Origin: CAZEER01 sp964511215
GTDB taxonomy: Bacteria > Fidelibacterota > Marinisomatia > Marinisomatales > UBA1611
Assembly: GCA_964511215.1 (NCBI GenBank)
Contig: CAZEER010000008.1
Coordinates: 1 to 46,491 of the forward strand
DNA: 46,491 bases
Reading direction: 5' to 3'
In this document: piece by piece, positions 16,075-25,316 of the stretch
Layout: each line of letters starts with the position of its first letter
How positions within the stretch are numbered: the first letter of the stretch is position 1
Translations under genes and position numbers: made by a program
Notes under the pieces: generated by a model
Told to the model about the DNA's origin: nothing
Databases searched by the model: none
Seen by the model: only the letters and a program-made list of their open reading frames with translations

Positions 16075-18851
16075 TAATGGATAACAGCTACTTTAATTAT
16101 TTTAGTTTCAATATTAGCCGCATTGGATGATGATACATTTGCAATGTAAACACCCGATTCAATTTCATCGACATTCCATATCCACTCTACAATTTGATTA
16201 CCATTTTCAATTATATCTGAACTGAAATTTTTAATAAAATAACCTGATAAATCATAAATATCTACACTGATATTACTTGCACCTATTGTTTCTACTCTAA
16301 TAGTACCATTACCCCCCCATATTGGGTTTGGGTACGTATAAGCTCGTATCAATAAATTTTCTGATTCATTAGAAAAAGTATAGCCAAGTTCAACAGTCCT
16401 TGAGTGTCCAGCATTTCCATGTTCAAAATTCCAAGAATTACCATTTGATTCAGAATAAGAATCAAATTGAAAAATTAACGACTGGGTAAAAATAGATGCT
16501 TTTTCTTGGTAATTATCTATTGCTACTAAATCATTATTAATTTCACTTGCAAGTTGCAAAAGAATATTGCCTTTACGATCTAAAACATATAAAACTCTAC
16601 CATCTAGTGACTTTGCAATAATCTCAGGATATTCATCATTGAGTATATCTTGAGATAGTATGGGACCTGAAAGAGGTATGTCCAATGGGAACCCTGGCAT
16701 AAGAATTAATTCTGAGTTAAATCCATATAATATCCCTGTCTCATTCAATGCTAATAGATCTGTTTTTGCATCTAGATCTAAATCAATACCTGTTAGAGAG
16801 TGAAATTCATTGGACTGCCATTTCGTTTCAGGATTACCAAAACGATCTATAGTTATGCCATTTGTTCCAATATCTATTGCAAAATTGTGCGGCGATGCAA
16901 AAACTCTCTTAGTATGATTGTCCCATTGATATTTTGACTTCCATTCTATAGAAGTATTATTATAGTTACTAATTGGATAGACTAGTGAATCAAACCATGT
17001 ATTATATAATAAAGTCATTTCTTTACTCGGAATAAAATATTCATATCTTGAATGAAAAGTAGAATCTTGAATATACTCAACAATATCTATAATTGTATGA
17101 TCACTCTGTCTTGTAAATGTAATAGATAAATCTTCCATTTGGATATCATGAAAATAAATTTGTTCTATCAAAGTATCTGTTGATAAAAAGAGAAAAAGCG
17201 AATCTTTACCACCAATTAGATCATTGTTACCATCAGCATTAATATCAAATACGGAATAAAAATCTATAGATGTATCAAGTATACCATGTACTAAGTATAT
17301 ATTATCTAAATAAAATGTCATGGTATCATCTGCTGTACTTATTTCATTAATGGTAATAAATGATATAGAACCATCATTAGCATCAGTCGAAGGGAATGTA
17401 TAAGGACCAAATTCAGGTTTCATACCTTCCATCGCCGGGTTTGCCAAGTAATATTGTGAATTTTCATTAAACCACATATCTCCAAAATATCCTGTTGACG
17501 GATCATTGAACATATGAATCGATACATAGCCAATATCTTGAGCGCCATCCGCTTCTTCTAAATCAATTCCACGATTTGTTACATTATTGTTAATCTCATA
17601 ATTATTAATGCTTGAATTGATACGTGTTTCATCAATATGCCAAATCAACAAACCAGATGCTGGAAGTGCAATATCGTAATTTGGGACATCAATAATAACA
17701 CCATTAGTATCTTTCTGTATCAATGAAGAATCATATAATACCTCATAAAATGAAGGATAATTACCTGTAGTCGAATTTTGCCCCATCAAATATCGTATTG
17801 AATCTATACTCACACCTGGACGAATGTTATTATTTCGATTTTCTATCAGAAAATATTCATCATTTCTTATTGGAACTTTAACTATGTGATTTTCCGATCT
17901 AGATGGTAATTTAATTTGCGAACCGAATTCATATATCACTGGGTTTTCCCAACCTGCATGAATTCTTGACCATGCTGTTGGAGGAGCTGGCACAACACCA
18001 CTGCCATTATTTGACCCTTGATCCATTAGCCCAAAAATTCCAACACCGCTCTCTCCAGTATCAATATTCCATAAGGGTGGTAATCCCACAGCGAAACCTA
18101 ACATTAATGAGAAAGTACCAGTTAATCCAAATTGGTAATTGCATGGACTGAATGCATCTGAAAATATAGATTCGGCTATATCAAATAATAAATGATTTTG
18201 AGATTCAGGAAGTATTATACCATGTTCAATTAAATGCCCGCCAACAGATACATATGGATCACCTAAATGATTTTCTAGCATGGATTGATCAATATATGTA
18301 GATGGTATATCTTCGGGAGTTGGGTCAAGGAAAGGTAATGAGAAATCTTGTCCAATACCTGCATGAAAGATTACCACAATATCAAAATCTGAATAATTTA
18401 TTTGATCTATAAAATATGCTTGTGATAATGCATCTCTAAAAAGTTCAGTAAGTCTTTTTTCTTGTAAATCATGATTGTTATATGGATTATAATAATTCAT
18501 ATAATTATCTAACTGATAATCATCATTTAATCCGTTTGGATAAATAGCAGATTGTTCTAGGTTTAATCCAAATTTTCCATAAGAAACTTTATCAAAATAT
18601 GAATTCACAGCTAATAATTGTGATTCAAAATACTCACGGTCATGAGGAGGTATATCAATAGTATATTGAGAGCAATCTAAACCCTCATTCTCCATTAAAA
18701 ACTTACCATTACCTGTTGTACTACTTAATTGATCTTCAAGAAAGGATACTCTAATTGCACATACCCTGATGGGCTCATCTATGTCTGCATTTATTGTTGT
18801 TACTAGGCATGCCAAATACAATGACCTGCTAAAAATTTTAAACTGCATCAA
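16074..18851 (-). CDS. Catalytically dead M6-like peptidase with type IX sorting tail
   Basis: The 925-residue product has a signal peptide (1-22) and a region like M6 (immune inhibitor A) peptidases (about 25-520). The family's zinc motif HExGHxxGLPxLYD is visible as L249-M-L-G-F253-AVGLPPLWN, followed by IDTGESGVGIFGLMDQG. The fold signature is kept, but both His and the catalytic Glu are replaced, so it should not bind zinc or cleave peptides this way. The middle (520-830) has FG-GAP/VCBS-like acidic repeats (FDINADGNNDLIGG, DLDLDAKTDLLAL). The last 90 residues (from 836, with YPNPIWGG and ending IKVAVIH) match a type A T9SS C-terminal sorting domain. It starts 9 nt after the PorV-like gene and overlaps the next gene as TAATG. 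Starts at 18851 and 18848 are both possible. Confidence 0.85.
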   Translation of the reverse strand: MMQFKIFSRSLYLACLVTTINADIDEPIRVCAIRVSFLEDQLSSTTGNGKFLMENEGLDCSQYTIDIPPHDREYFESQLLAVNSYFDKVSYGKFGLNLEQSAIYPNGLNDDYQLDNYMNYYNPYNNHDLQEKRLTELFRDALSQAYFIDQINYSDFDIVVIFHAGIGQDFSLPFLDPTPEDIPSTYIDQSMLENHLGDPYVSVGGHLIEHGIILPESQNHLLFDIAESIFSDAFSPCNYQFGLTGTFSLMLGFAVGLPPLWNIDTGESGVGIFGLMDQGSNNGSGVVPAPPTAWSRIHAGWENPVIYEFGSQIKLPSRSENHIVKVPIRNDEYFLIENRNNNIRPGVSIDSIRYLMGQNSTTGNYPSFYEVLYDSSLIQKDTNGVIIDVPNYDIALPASGLLIWHIDETRINSSINNYEINNNVTNRGIDLEEADGAQDIGYVSIHMFNDPSTGYFGDMWFNENSQYYLANPAMEGMKPEFGPYTFPSTDANDGSISFITINEISTADDTMTFYLDNIYLVHGILDTSIDFYSVFDINADGNNDLIGGKDSLFLFLSTDTLIEQIYFHDIQMEDLSITFTRQSDHTIIDIVEYIQDSTFHSRYEYFIPSKEMTLLYNTWFDSLVYPISNYNNTSIEWKSKYQWDNHTKRVFASPHNFAIDIGTNGITIDRFGNPETKWQSNEFHSLTGIDLDLDAKTDLLALNETGILYGFNSELILMPGFPLDIPLSGPILSQDILNDEYPEIIAKSLDGRVLYVLDRKGNILLQLASEINNDLVAIDNYQEKASIFTQSLIFQFDSYSESNGNSWNFEHGNAGHSRTVELGYTFSNESENLLIRAYTYPNPIWGGNGTIRVETIGASNISVDIYDLSGYFIKNFSSDIIENGNQIVEWIWNVDEIESGVYIANVSSSNAANIETKIIKVAVIH

Positions 18852-18860
18852 TTATTGCAG

Positions 18861-20210
18861 TTATTCAAATTCCATATTTAAGGAAAAACGCATAGTGTTT
18901 GTTAAAGGATGTCCTTGTTCTCCATAGGTATAGCCAAAGTCAAAACCATAGCCAGCAAATCTTAGTCCAATACCAAACGTAGGATTGTTAATTTTACCTG
19001 TTTTATCATAGTAGAACCCGGAACGTATAGCAAAATATTTTCCATACCAATATTCGAGTCCAATATTATGGACTAATCGATCTAATTCATTCCAAATATC
19101 TCTATTCTTTGCATTTCCAACTTCAATAATCCCATATTCATTATATTTCCCCCAGCCATCATCTTGTGGTGTCCCTGGAGTTTCCACCATTTCATTATTG
19201 CCATCCACGATGCCATCTTCATCAATATCTACCCATTCATATCCACCTATTTGCTTATCTCCATTTCCAGGACCGCTAGGACCATAATCAATATCACCAC
19301 CTAATAACCAATCATTTACCCAAGAGGTAAATATTGCCAAATATATTGGATCTGTATGAGCTATTTCTAGTTTCCCAGCTGAATTATAATCTAAACCTTC
19401 ACTTTCTTTACCATCTTCATTATATCCCCCAATCTTTCCATCACCATCCCAATCCATATCAGGATAGGAAGCTACAAGTAACTTATCAATGTCATATACA
19501 ATATTTAGTTTGTTGAATTCTCCGTTAACAAGAGCATAATTTAGGCCTATAGCCAGATTTGTAGGCTGTGGATCTGCTTGATCTGGATCAATAAACGAAA
19601 CTTTTGGTCCCAAATTTGATAGATTTAATCCTAATGTAAGATTAGGTAATAACCATTCTTTATGCATATAACCCAGATCAAAACCAAAATCTACAGATGT
19701 ACCCTTACCTCTTTCACTGCCTGCACCAATTTCAACTAAATGCTGATATGATATTTTTGTATTAATGCCAAATGACTTATTAGAGGAAATCAGTGCCCCG
19801 TAAGAAAGTGAAAATGCAGTCATATAACTTGTAAATGTACCTAATTCATCTCCTGTTTCACTTGTTCTTATTTGTTCTCCAAGATTCAAAAAAATAAGAT
19901 GCCCACCTACTGTTCCTAAAGTAGGGTATTTTTTTCTGAAGGCTAAAAATTCATAATATAAATCATCAGCAAGACCAGGTAACCAATTTACATGCATCAT
20001 GGCGAGTTCACTTCCTTCAAGGAAGCCTAGTCCCGCAGGATTCCAATAACTTGCATAGGCATCATTAGCAACTGCTACCTGAGCCTCCCCCATTCCACCT
20101 GCTCTTGCACCAGGTGCTATTAAAAGGAAAATGGCTCCTGCTTCACTTTGAGTGAAAAGAGGATTCACTAGTGCTATCAACAAGGATAGCGCAATCCCAA
20201 AACGCTTCAT
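18861..20210 (-). CDS. PorV/PorQ-family outer membrane protein
   Basis: PorV-type proteins are FadL-like outer membrane barrels that carry type IX cargo to the attachment complex. The 449-residue protein has a signal peptide (1-20) and the family opening APGARAGGMGEAQVAVANDA followed by YWNPAGLG. A strand-rich barrel ends FSLNMEFE. Two acidic loops inserted in the barrel resemble Ca2+-binding DxDxDG loops: D251-MDWDGDGKIGG and D328-IDEDGIVDGN. The ATG at 20210 has an AGGAG ribosome-binding site. It is the first gene of a six-gene overlapping unit and directly precedes a protein with a sorting tail, supporting the secretion role. Whether it is PorV, PorQ or another paralogue is not resolved. 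Confidence 0.85.
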   Translation of the reverse strand: MKRFGIALSLLIALVNPLFTQSEAGAIFLLIAPGARAGGMGEAQVAVANDAYASYWNPAGLGFLEGSELAMMHVNWLPGLADDLYYEFLAFRKKYPTLGTVGGHLIFLNLGEQIRTSETGDELGTFTSYMTAFSLSYGALISSNKSFGINTKISYQHLVEIGAGSERGKGTSVDFGFDLGYMHKEWLLPNLTLGLNLSNLGPKVSFIDPDQADPQPTNLAIGLNYALVNGEFNKLNIVYDIDKLLVASYPDMDWDGDGKIGGYNEDGKESEGLDYNSAGKLEIAHTDPIYLAIFTSWVNDWLLGGDIDYGPSGPGNGDKQIGGYEWVDIDEDGIVDGNNEMVETPGTPQDDGWGKYNEYGIIEVGNAKNRDIWNELDRLVHNIGLEYWYGKYFAIRSGFYYDKTGKINNPTFGIGLRFAGYGFDFGYTYGEQGHPLTNTMRFSLNMEFE

Positions 20211-20233
20211 TGAACGTCTCCTAAATAATTGTT

Positions 20234-20259
20234 AGTATATTTTTGTTCGTATAGAACAA
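20234..20259 (-). promoter_or_regulatory. Palindromic operator-like site beside a -10 box upstream of the PorV-like gene
   Basis: A perfect 6-bp inverted repeat TTGTTC-GTATA-GAACAA lies at 20243-20259, centred about 41 nt before the PorV-like start codon. Three bases downstream, on the minus strand, is TATACT (20239-20234), a good -10 box. The palindrome therefore covers the promoter spacer and -35 area, a typical repressor position. The arm polarity (GTTC...GAAC) is opposite to a LexA box (GAAC...GTTC). It could alternatively form an RNA hairpin if transcription starts further upstream. Confidence 0.4.
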
Positions 20260-20366
20260 CTTAATAGCGCTTAATGTATAGGATTGCTCCGATATTATTG
20301 ATTTAGAATATATCTTTTGAATACTTTCAAAATCAAGTAATGATTATTAATTGAAAAAGTTTCATT

Positions 20367-22181
20367 TTATCCTAACAATCCCAATGTTAGGATTGGGATA
20401 TAGGTAATCAATCCTACTGCTAATAGTTTAATAACAAAGAATGGTAATGTCGCCTTGTAAACAGTTGGCATATCTTCATTAAATCTATACGCAGATAAAA
20501 ATAAATTCATTCCTACAGGGGGTGTTAAAAATCCCAACTCTAAATTAGCGATGAATATAATTGCAAGATGTACTGGTTCTATACCAAAATGGTTCCCCAG
20601 AGGAGTTATAAGAGGTACAATTACAATTATCGCAGAGAATATATCCATAAGACACCCAACAACCAGTAAAAATATATTTAACAGCAATAAAAATATATAT
20701 TTATTGCTAATAACATCTTTTGCTAGCGATAGAAGCAGCATTGGAATTTGAGCATCAATTAGATAACTTGTAAGTCCCATTGCCACACCTAGGATTATTA
20801 ATACACCACCGATCAATGTAGAGCAATCAATTACAATTTTTGGTATCTCATTAAATGAAAGGTCTTTGTAGATAAATACTTCAACTATAAAAATATATAC
20901 AACCGTTATTGCGGCAGTTTCAACCAGAGTTGTATATCCACCAAAAACACCAAAAAGGATTAATAATGGTAATAATAATTCCCACTTACCAATAAAAGAA
21001 ACATGAAGCGCTTTTTTCAAATTAAACTTTTTTAAATTAATATTTATCTTTTTTCCCTGATATAATGCCCAACATGAAATGAGTATTATAAGAATACTCC
21101 CAGGTATTAATCCTGCAATAAATATGTTTTTCACTGAAACACCAGCAGTAACACCAAATATTATTGCTGGTAAACTCGGAGGAAACAACAACCCTATTGA
21201 TCCCGACACTGTTAATAACCCTAGTGAAAAATGGCGACTATAACCTTCCTTTAATAACATAGGAAGTAAAAGTCCACCTAATGCTAAAATTGTAACACCA
21301 GACCCTCCTGTTAATGCTGTGAAAAATCCGCAAAGTAATATCATTACAACCGGTGTCCCTCCAGGAATCCAACCAAAAAATTCTTGAAATATTTTTATTA
21401 AGCGTTCCGATGCTTTACTCTCAGCAAGTAAATATCCTGCAAGCGTAAAAAGCGGTATAGTTGGCAGTGTGGGAGACACAACAATTCGATATGCTTCTGC
21501 TGGAATTGCAGATATTGGTATATAATCTGCCCAAAATAAAATGATTGCTAGACCACCAAGACCGACAAAAATAGGTGCGCCATGAAAAAGTGAAAAGATT
21601 ATTATTATAATTGTAATATACACAATTGGAATTACATCGAAAATTGTATCTGTAATTGCACACAAAAATATTATCACCGTAAACACTATAAGTGTTATTC
21701 TATAATGTTTTTTCTCATAACTGTTATAATATATCTGGAATGCCATTAATAAAAATCCAATTGGCATAATTACTTGCGCAAACCACCTTGGTATATTAGG
21801 AGCAATATCTATGGGGTAATCAAATTCTACTTTTACCAACTCCCAGCTACCCCATGCTAAGGCAATCAAAACCATAAAGGTTGTTACTTTAGCAACCCAA
21901 CTTCCTAGATAAAACTCTTTATCTCTGGCAAATAATGATTTTTGAGTTAGAGCTAGCAATTTATTTTGTCTAGAAGCTAGCACTGCGCCCACAAAACCAA
22001 TCCATAGAGTGAAATGCTGAACTAAAACTTGAGATGCAGGGATACTAAGGATATTAAAAAAACGAGCGATTGCTTCAAATAATGGAAGGATTGCCATAGC
22101 TGAAAAAATTACAATAGCAAGGGTGTCTTCGCCCCACCTCAATCGATCAGTAATATGATCCAATCTGGATGGCTTAATCAT
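20367..22181 (-). CDS. TRAP transporter fused small and large permease (DctQM)
   Basis: Tripartite ATP-independent periplasmic transporters import organic acids and related solutes with Na+ or H+ gradients. The first ~155 of 604 residues form the four-helix DctQ-like subunit (HFTLWIGFVGAVLASRQNK). From about 180 to the end is the DctM permease with 10-12 helices and the motifs LFTLAGYLLAES, ALTGGSGVTILALGG, GLLFPPSLPAIIFGV and LELGFLTPPVGMNLF. The two subunits are fused, a known arrangement. It lies 4 nt after dctP and ends the tatT-dctP-dctQM unit. Substrate cannot be read from the permease. Confidence 0.95.
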   Translation of the reverse strand: MIKPSRLDHITDRLRWGEDTLAIVIFSAMAILPLFEAIARFFNILSIPASQVLVQHFTLWIGFVGAVLASRQNKLLALTQKSLFARDKEFYLGSWVAKVTTFMVLIALAWGSWELVKVEFDYPIDIAPNIPRWFAQVIMPIGFLLMAFQIYYNSYEKKHYRITLIVFTVIIFLCAITDTIFDVIPIVYITIIIIIFSLFHGAPIFVGLGGLAIILFWADYIPISAIPAEAYRIVVSPTLPTIPLFTLAGYLLAESKASERLIKIFQEFFGWIPGGTPVVMILLCGFFTALTGGSGVTILALGGLLLPMLLKEGYSRHFSLGLLTVSGSIGLLFPPSLPAIIFGVTAGVSVKNIFIAGLIPGSILIILISCWALYQGKKININLKKFNLKKALHVSFIGKWELLLPLLILFGVFGGYTTLVETAAITVVYIFIVEVFIYKDLSFNEIPKIVIDCSTLIGGVLIILGVAMGLTSYLIDAQIPMLLLSLAKDVISNKYIFLLLLNIFLLVVGCLMDIFSAIIVIVPLITPLGNHFGIEPVHLAIIFIANLELGFLTPPVGMNLFLSAYRFNEDMPTVYKATLPFFVIKLLAVGLITYIPILTLGLLG

Positions 22182-22185
22182 ATTG

Positions 22186-23160
22186 TTAGTGTTGATTTGT
22201 CAAATTAATCACTTTATCATAGATATTACTTGGAATAATATCACCGCGGAGATCTGGACTCATCTTATCCACTTCATCTTTCCATTTATCTTTTTCTTGG
22301 TTATTTATAGTATGAATAGATAATCCATATTGTTTCATCATTTTAATTGATTGTAATTCCGCTTCTTTATTTAATGTATTTTGCTTTTTTTGAATTGATT
22401 GAGTAACTCCAACTAATTTCTTATGGTATCTTTTTGGAATTCTTTCCCATGTTTTTATATCGATTATAATTCCAGCCATTAACACTCCCCATTTCAAATC
22501 GAGCATATGATTTGCAATACTAAAAGATTGCTGGGATAAAGCATAAAGAGGCATGGTTGCAAAGGTATTAATTAAGCCTGTTTGAAGTCCCGACAATATA
22601 TCTACTGACGCTAAAGGCACTGGATTATAACCAGCTTTTTCCCATAATCGTTCCCATTTAAAATCACCAGCCCAAGTAAATATTTTCATTTTTTTTAATT
22701 CATCTGGTGTTCTAATTGGTTTTGAGGAAAACCAATATACCCAGCCAATATCTCCAAGATGAAGCAGCTTAAATCCATTATCTTCTAATTGCTTTTCCAG
22801 GCTAGGTAACATTGCATCTGTTACTGCCTGGATATCCTCTTTTGTTTGGTATGCAAGTGGAACAAAATATGCTGAAAAATCAGGTACAATCTCAGATAAA
22901 CCTTCAGTTGTAATCCCTGCTGCATGGATTTGACCTATTCTCATTTTTCGAACCATGTCTCTCTCATCACCTATTACACCACCAGGATAAATTTTCAATC
23001 TAACTGAGCCTTTTGATACAGCACTCCATTCTTGCCCCATTTCAAGTAACATACCATGCCAATCGGTGCCTTCGGGAGCAAGAGTAGCTAGTTTCACAAT
23101 TGTTTTTCTTGCATCTAAAAAAGATGAGAAAATCAAAATAATAAATAACAAGTGTTTCAT
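22186..23160 (-). CDS. dctP: TRAP transporter substrate-binding protein
   Basis: Periplasmic solute receptor of the TRAP system. The 324-residue protein has a signal peptide (about 1-17), then IVKLATLAPEGTDWHGMLLEM and LKIYPGGVIGDERDMVRKMRIGQIHAAG, which are typical of DctP. The usual ligand arginine is probably in the WVYWFSSKPIRTPDELK region. Its start overlaps the tatT stop (ATGA), so the two are coupled. In spirochaetes this P subunit forms a complex with TatT and is thought to handle hydrophobic or unusual ligands. That is established for Treponema and inferred here. Confidence 0.93.
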   Translation of the reverse strand: MKHLLFIILIFSSFLDARKTIVKLATLAPEGTDWHGMLLEMGQEWSAVSKGSVRLKIYPGGVIGDERDMVRKMRIGQIHAAGITTEGLSEIVPDFSAYFVPLAYQTKEDIQAVTDAMLPSLEKQLEDNGFKLLHLGDIGWVYWFSSKPIRTPDELKKMKIFTWAGDFKWERLWEKAGYNPVPLASVDILSGLQTGLINTFATMPLYALSQQSFSIANHMLDLKWGVLMAGIIIDIKTWERIPKRYHKKLVGVTQSIQKKQNTLNKEAELQSIKMMKQYGLSIHTINNQEKDKWKDEVDKMSPDLRGDIIPSNIYDKVINLTNQH

Positions 23161-23993
23161 TCTAAAAAATAATCATCTGTTTTTGATATCAACCATTTTG
23201 CGCGATTTTTTGCTAAATAATTACTCATTTTAAAATAATTATCTGATTTAATATCTAGATTCACCGCTAAATTTAACTTATCTAGATATTCTTGTTTTTC
23301 TTGAAATGGTTTATGTATTGCTTCAGCATATGTAACAAATAGACTGGCATCCAAACTATCCGAATATTCAATTGCTTTATCATAATAAAAATCCACACTA
23401 TCCTTTAGAGCCATCCTATTTAGATCTGTTCTAGAAGCAGTATAACTCATCATTGCAGAATATAAAGCACCTTTTCCCCATTTAGGATCAAGTTTCATTG
23501 ATTTCCTTAACAATCTACCAACAACTGGTAGTTGAATTAGTTGCATTGGTTTACCCCTACTAGCTTTTATAGAACCTCCAATAGCTGCTGATAACCAATA
23601 CAAATCAAAAATATCTTCATCAGTAAACTTAATATTTGTTTCATTTTTAAGCCAATTCTCAAAATCTGGATATTTAGCTAATAAAATCATAATCTGTGTC
23701 TCTTTTGCTTCTAAAAAAATACTTTGAGCTTTTTGATACTTTTTTATACCATCATTATAATTATTATCAAGCAATCTGTCTCCTTCTTCTAGAATTATTC
23801 CAAAACCAAATTGTACTTTTAATTTTACAATTTTACGATATACAGATAGACTAGGATCACCTATCTTTTCAAGTTTATTAATTTTTTTTTCAAAGTAAAA
23901 TGAAGAAAGACTTGGTGTATTGAGGACAATACTCTTGGGTGAACAAGAGATATAAAATATAAACAGTGCTGGTGTAAATTGTAAATATTTCAC
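23157..23993 (-). CDS. TatT-family TPR lipoprotein of the TRAP transporter
   Basis: TatT proteins are helical lipoproteins that trimerise and bind the TRAP P subunit. The 278-residue product starts at GTG (23993) and has a lipoprotein signal ending FIFYISC (Cys17). The rest is helical and contains the family's central block LYWLSAAIGGSIKASRG, then LKLDP-like SMKLDPKWGKGALYSAMMSY. It is coupled to dctP by a 4-nt overlap and lies 20 nt after glyA. Together with dctP and dctQM it defines a TPAT-type transporter, a variant in which ligand may pass through pores between P and T subunits. Confidence 0.82.
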   Translation of the reverse strand: MKYLQFTPALFIFYISCSPKSIVLNTPSLSSFYFEKKINKLEKIGDPSLSVYRKIVKLKVQFGFGIILEEGDRLLDNNYNDGIKKYQKAQSIFLEAKETQIMILLAKYPDFENWLKNETNIKFTDEDIFDLYWLSAAIGGSIKASRGKPMQLIQLPVVGRLLRKSMKLDPKWGKGALYSAMMSYTASRTDLNRMALKDSVDFYYDKAIEYSDSLDASLFVTYAEAIHKPFQEKQEYLDKLNLAVNLDIKSDNYFKMSNYLAKNRAKWLISKTDDYFLE

Positions 23994-24013
23994 CAGATTT
24001 TCAATTTATAGTA

Positions 24014-25303
24014 TTAATGATTGTATATAGGGAATTTTGCGCAAAGATGATTCACTTCTAATAATATTTTTGATAATAAATCATCATTATCAGGATTAGA
24101 TAAAACCTGATCAATCCAACATACAATCTGTTTCATTTCATCCCTGCGCATTCCTCTTGTTGTAATTGCAGGAGTACCTATTCTAATACCACTGGTAACA
24201 AAGGGGGATTTTGTATCAAAAGGTACCATATTTTTATTAACTGTTATTCCCGCCTTCCCTAATGTTAATTCTGCAGTTTTTCCAGTAATATCCTTATTAG
24301 TTAGATCAATCAATAAAACATGGGTATCTGTGCCACCAGAAACAAGTTTATATCCTAATTGAGAGAGTTCATCAGCCATAATTTTCGCATTATCTACAAT
24401 TTGCTGCGCATATATTTTAAATTTTGGTTTAAGTGCTTCACCAAATGCAACAGCTTTTGCAGCAATAATATGCATTAACGGTCCACCCTGAATCCCAGGC
24501 ATAACTGTAGAATCTATTAATTCAGAAAGTAATTTTGTCCTCCCTGACTTTGGGGCAACGATACCCCAAGTATTTTCAAAATCGCTTCCCATCATAATAA
24601 TTCCTCCTCTAGGACCTCTCAGAGTCTTATGGGTTGTGCTAGTCACAAAATCACAATAAGGAAATGGCGAAGGATGAACATTAGCTGCAATCAATCCACT
24701 CGGATGTGCAATATCAGCCAATAAAAATGCATTCACAGAATCAGCTATTTCTCTAAACATTTCAAATTCAATAAATCTTGGATAAGCACTTCCACCACAA
24801 ATAATTAATTTAGGTTTATTATTTTTTGCAAGCTTATAAAGCTCATCAAAGTCCACTCTACCTGTTTCTTTAGACACATGATAAGAAATACAATTATAAA
24901 GTTGTCCTGAAAAATTCACGCGACTACCATGGGTAAGATGTCCCCCATGCGCAAGATCTAACCCCAGAATAGTATCATCTGGCTTTAAAATGGTCATAAA
25001 TACTGCCATATTTGCCTGAGAACCTGAGTGAGGTTGTACATTTACATATTCTGCGTTAAATAACCTTTTTAAACGGTTACGTGCGATATTTTCTGCTTCA
25101 TCTACAACTTCACATCCCCCATAATATCTTTTACCAGGATATCCTTCAGCATATTTGTTCGTCATAACGCCACCTGACATTTCCATAATAGATTCACTAG
25201 CAAAATTCTCTGAGGCAATCAATTCAAGGGTAGATTCTTCCCTATATATTTCTTTTTTTAATACATTATACAACTCAGGATCATTATCATTTAAAAATGA
25301 CAT
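24014..25303 (-). CDS. glyA: Serine hydroxymethyltransferase
   Basis: PLP enzyme that converts serine and tetrahydrofolate to glycine and methylene-THF, feeding one-carbon metabolism. The 429-residue sequence shows LELIASENFAS at the N terminus, YPGKRYYGGCEVVD, and GLDLAHGGHLTHG. The PLP lysine is K226 in TSTTHKTLRGPRGG. Length and motifs are normal. It lies 14 nt after the TPR lipoprotein gene and 20 nt before tatT, so it seems embedded in the transporter operon. I see no glycine riboswitch upstream. Confidence 0.97.
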   Translation of the reverse strand: MSFLNDNDPELYNVLKKEIYREESTLELIASENFASESIMEMSGGVMTNKYAEGYPGKRYYGGCEVVDEAENIARNRLKRLFNAEYVNVQPHSGSQANMAVFMTILKPDDTILGLDLAHGGHLTHGSRVNFSGQLYNCISYHVSKETGRVDFDELYKLAKNNKPKLIICGGSAYPRFIEFEMFREIADSVNAFLLADIAHPSGLIAANVHPSPFPYCDFVTSTTHKTLRGPRGGIIMMGSDFENTWGIVAPKSGRTKLLSELIDSTVMPGIQGGPLMHIIAAKAVAFGEALKPKFKIYAQQIVDNAKIMADELSQLGYKLVSGGTDTHVLLIDLTNKDITGKTAELTLGKAGITVNKNMVPFDTKSPFVTSGIRIGTPAITTRGMRRDEMKQIVCWIDQVLSNPDNDDLLSKILLEVNHLCAKFPIYNH

Positions 25304-25316
25304 TAATACATTATCC

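Noticed and set aside
20243..20259. LexA/SOS box before the PorV-like gene
   Set aside because: The arms have GTTC...GAAC polarity, the reverse of the LexA GAAC...GTTC box, and spacing does not match. Kept only as an unknown operator-like palindrome.
20315..20332. TTTTGAA-TACT-TTCAAAA hairpin after dctQM
   Set aside because: Perfect 7-bp stem but only one G-C pair and no T-run; not supportable as a terminator.
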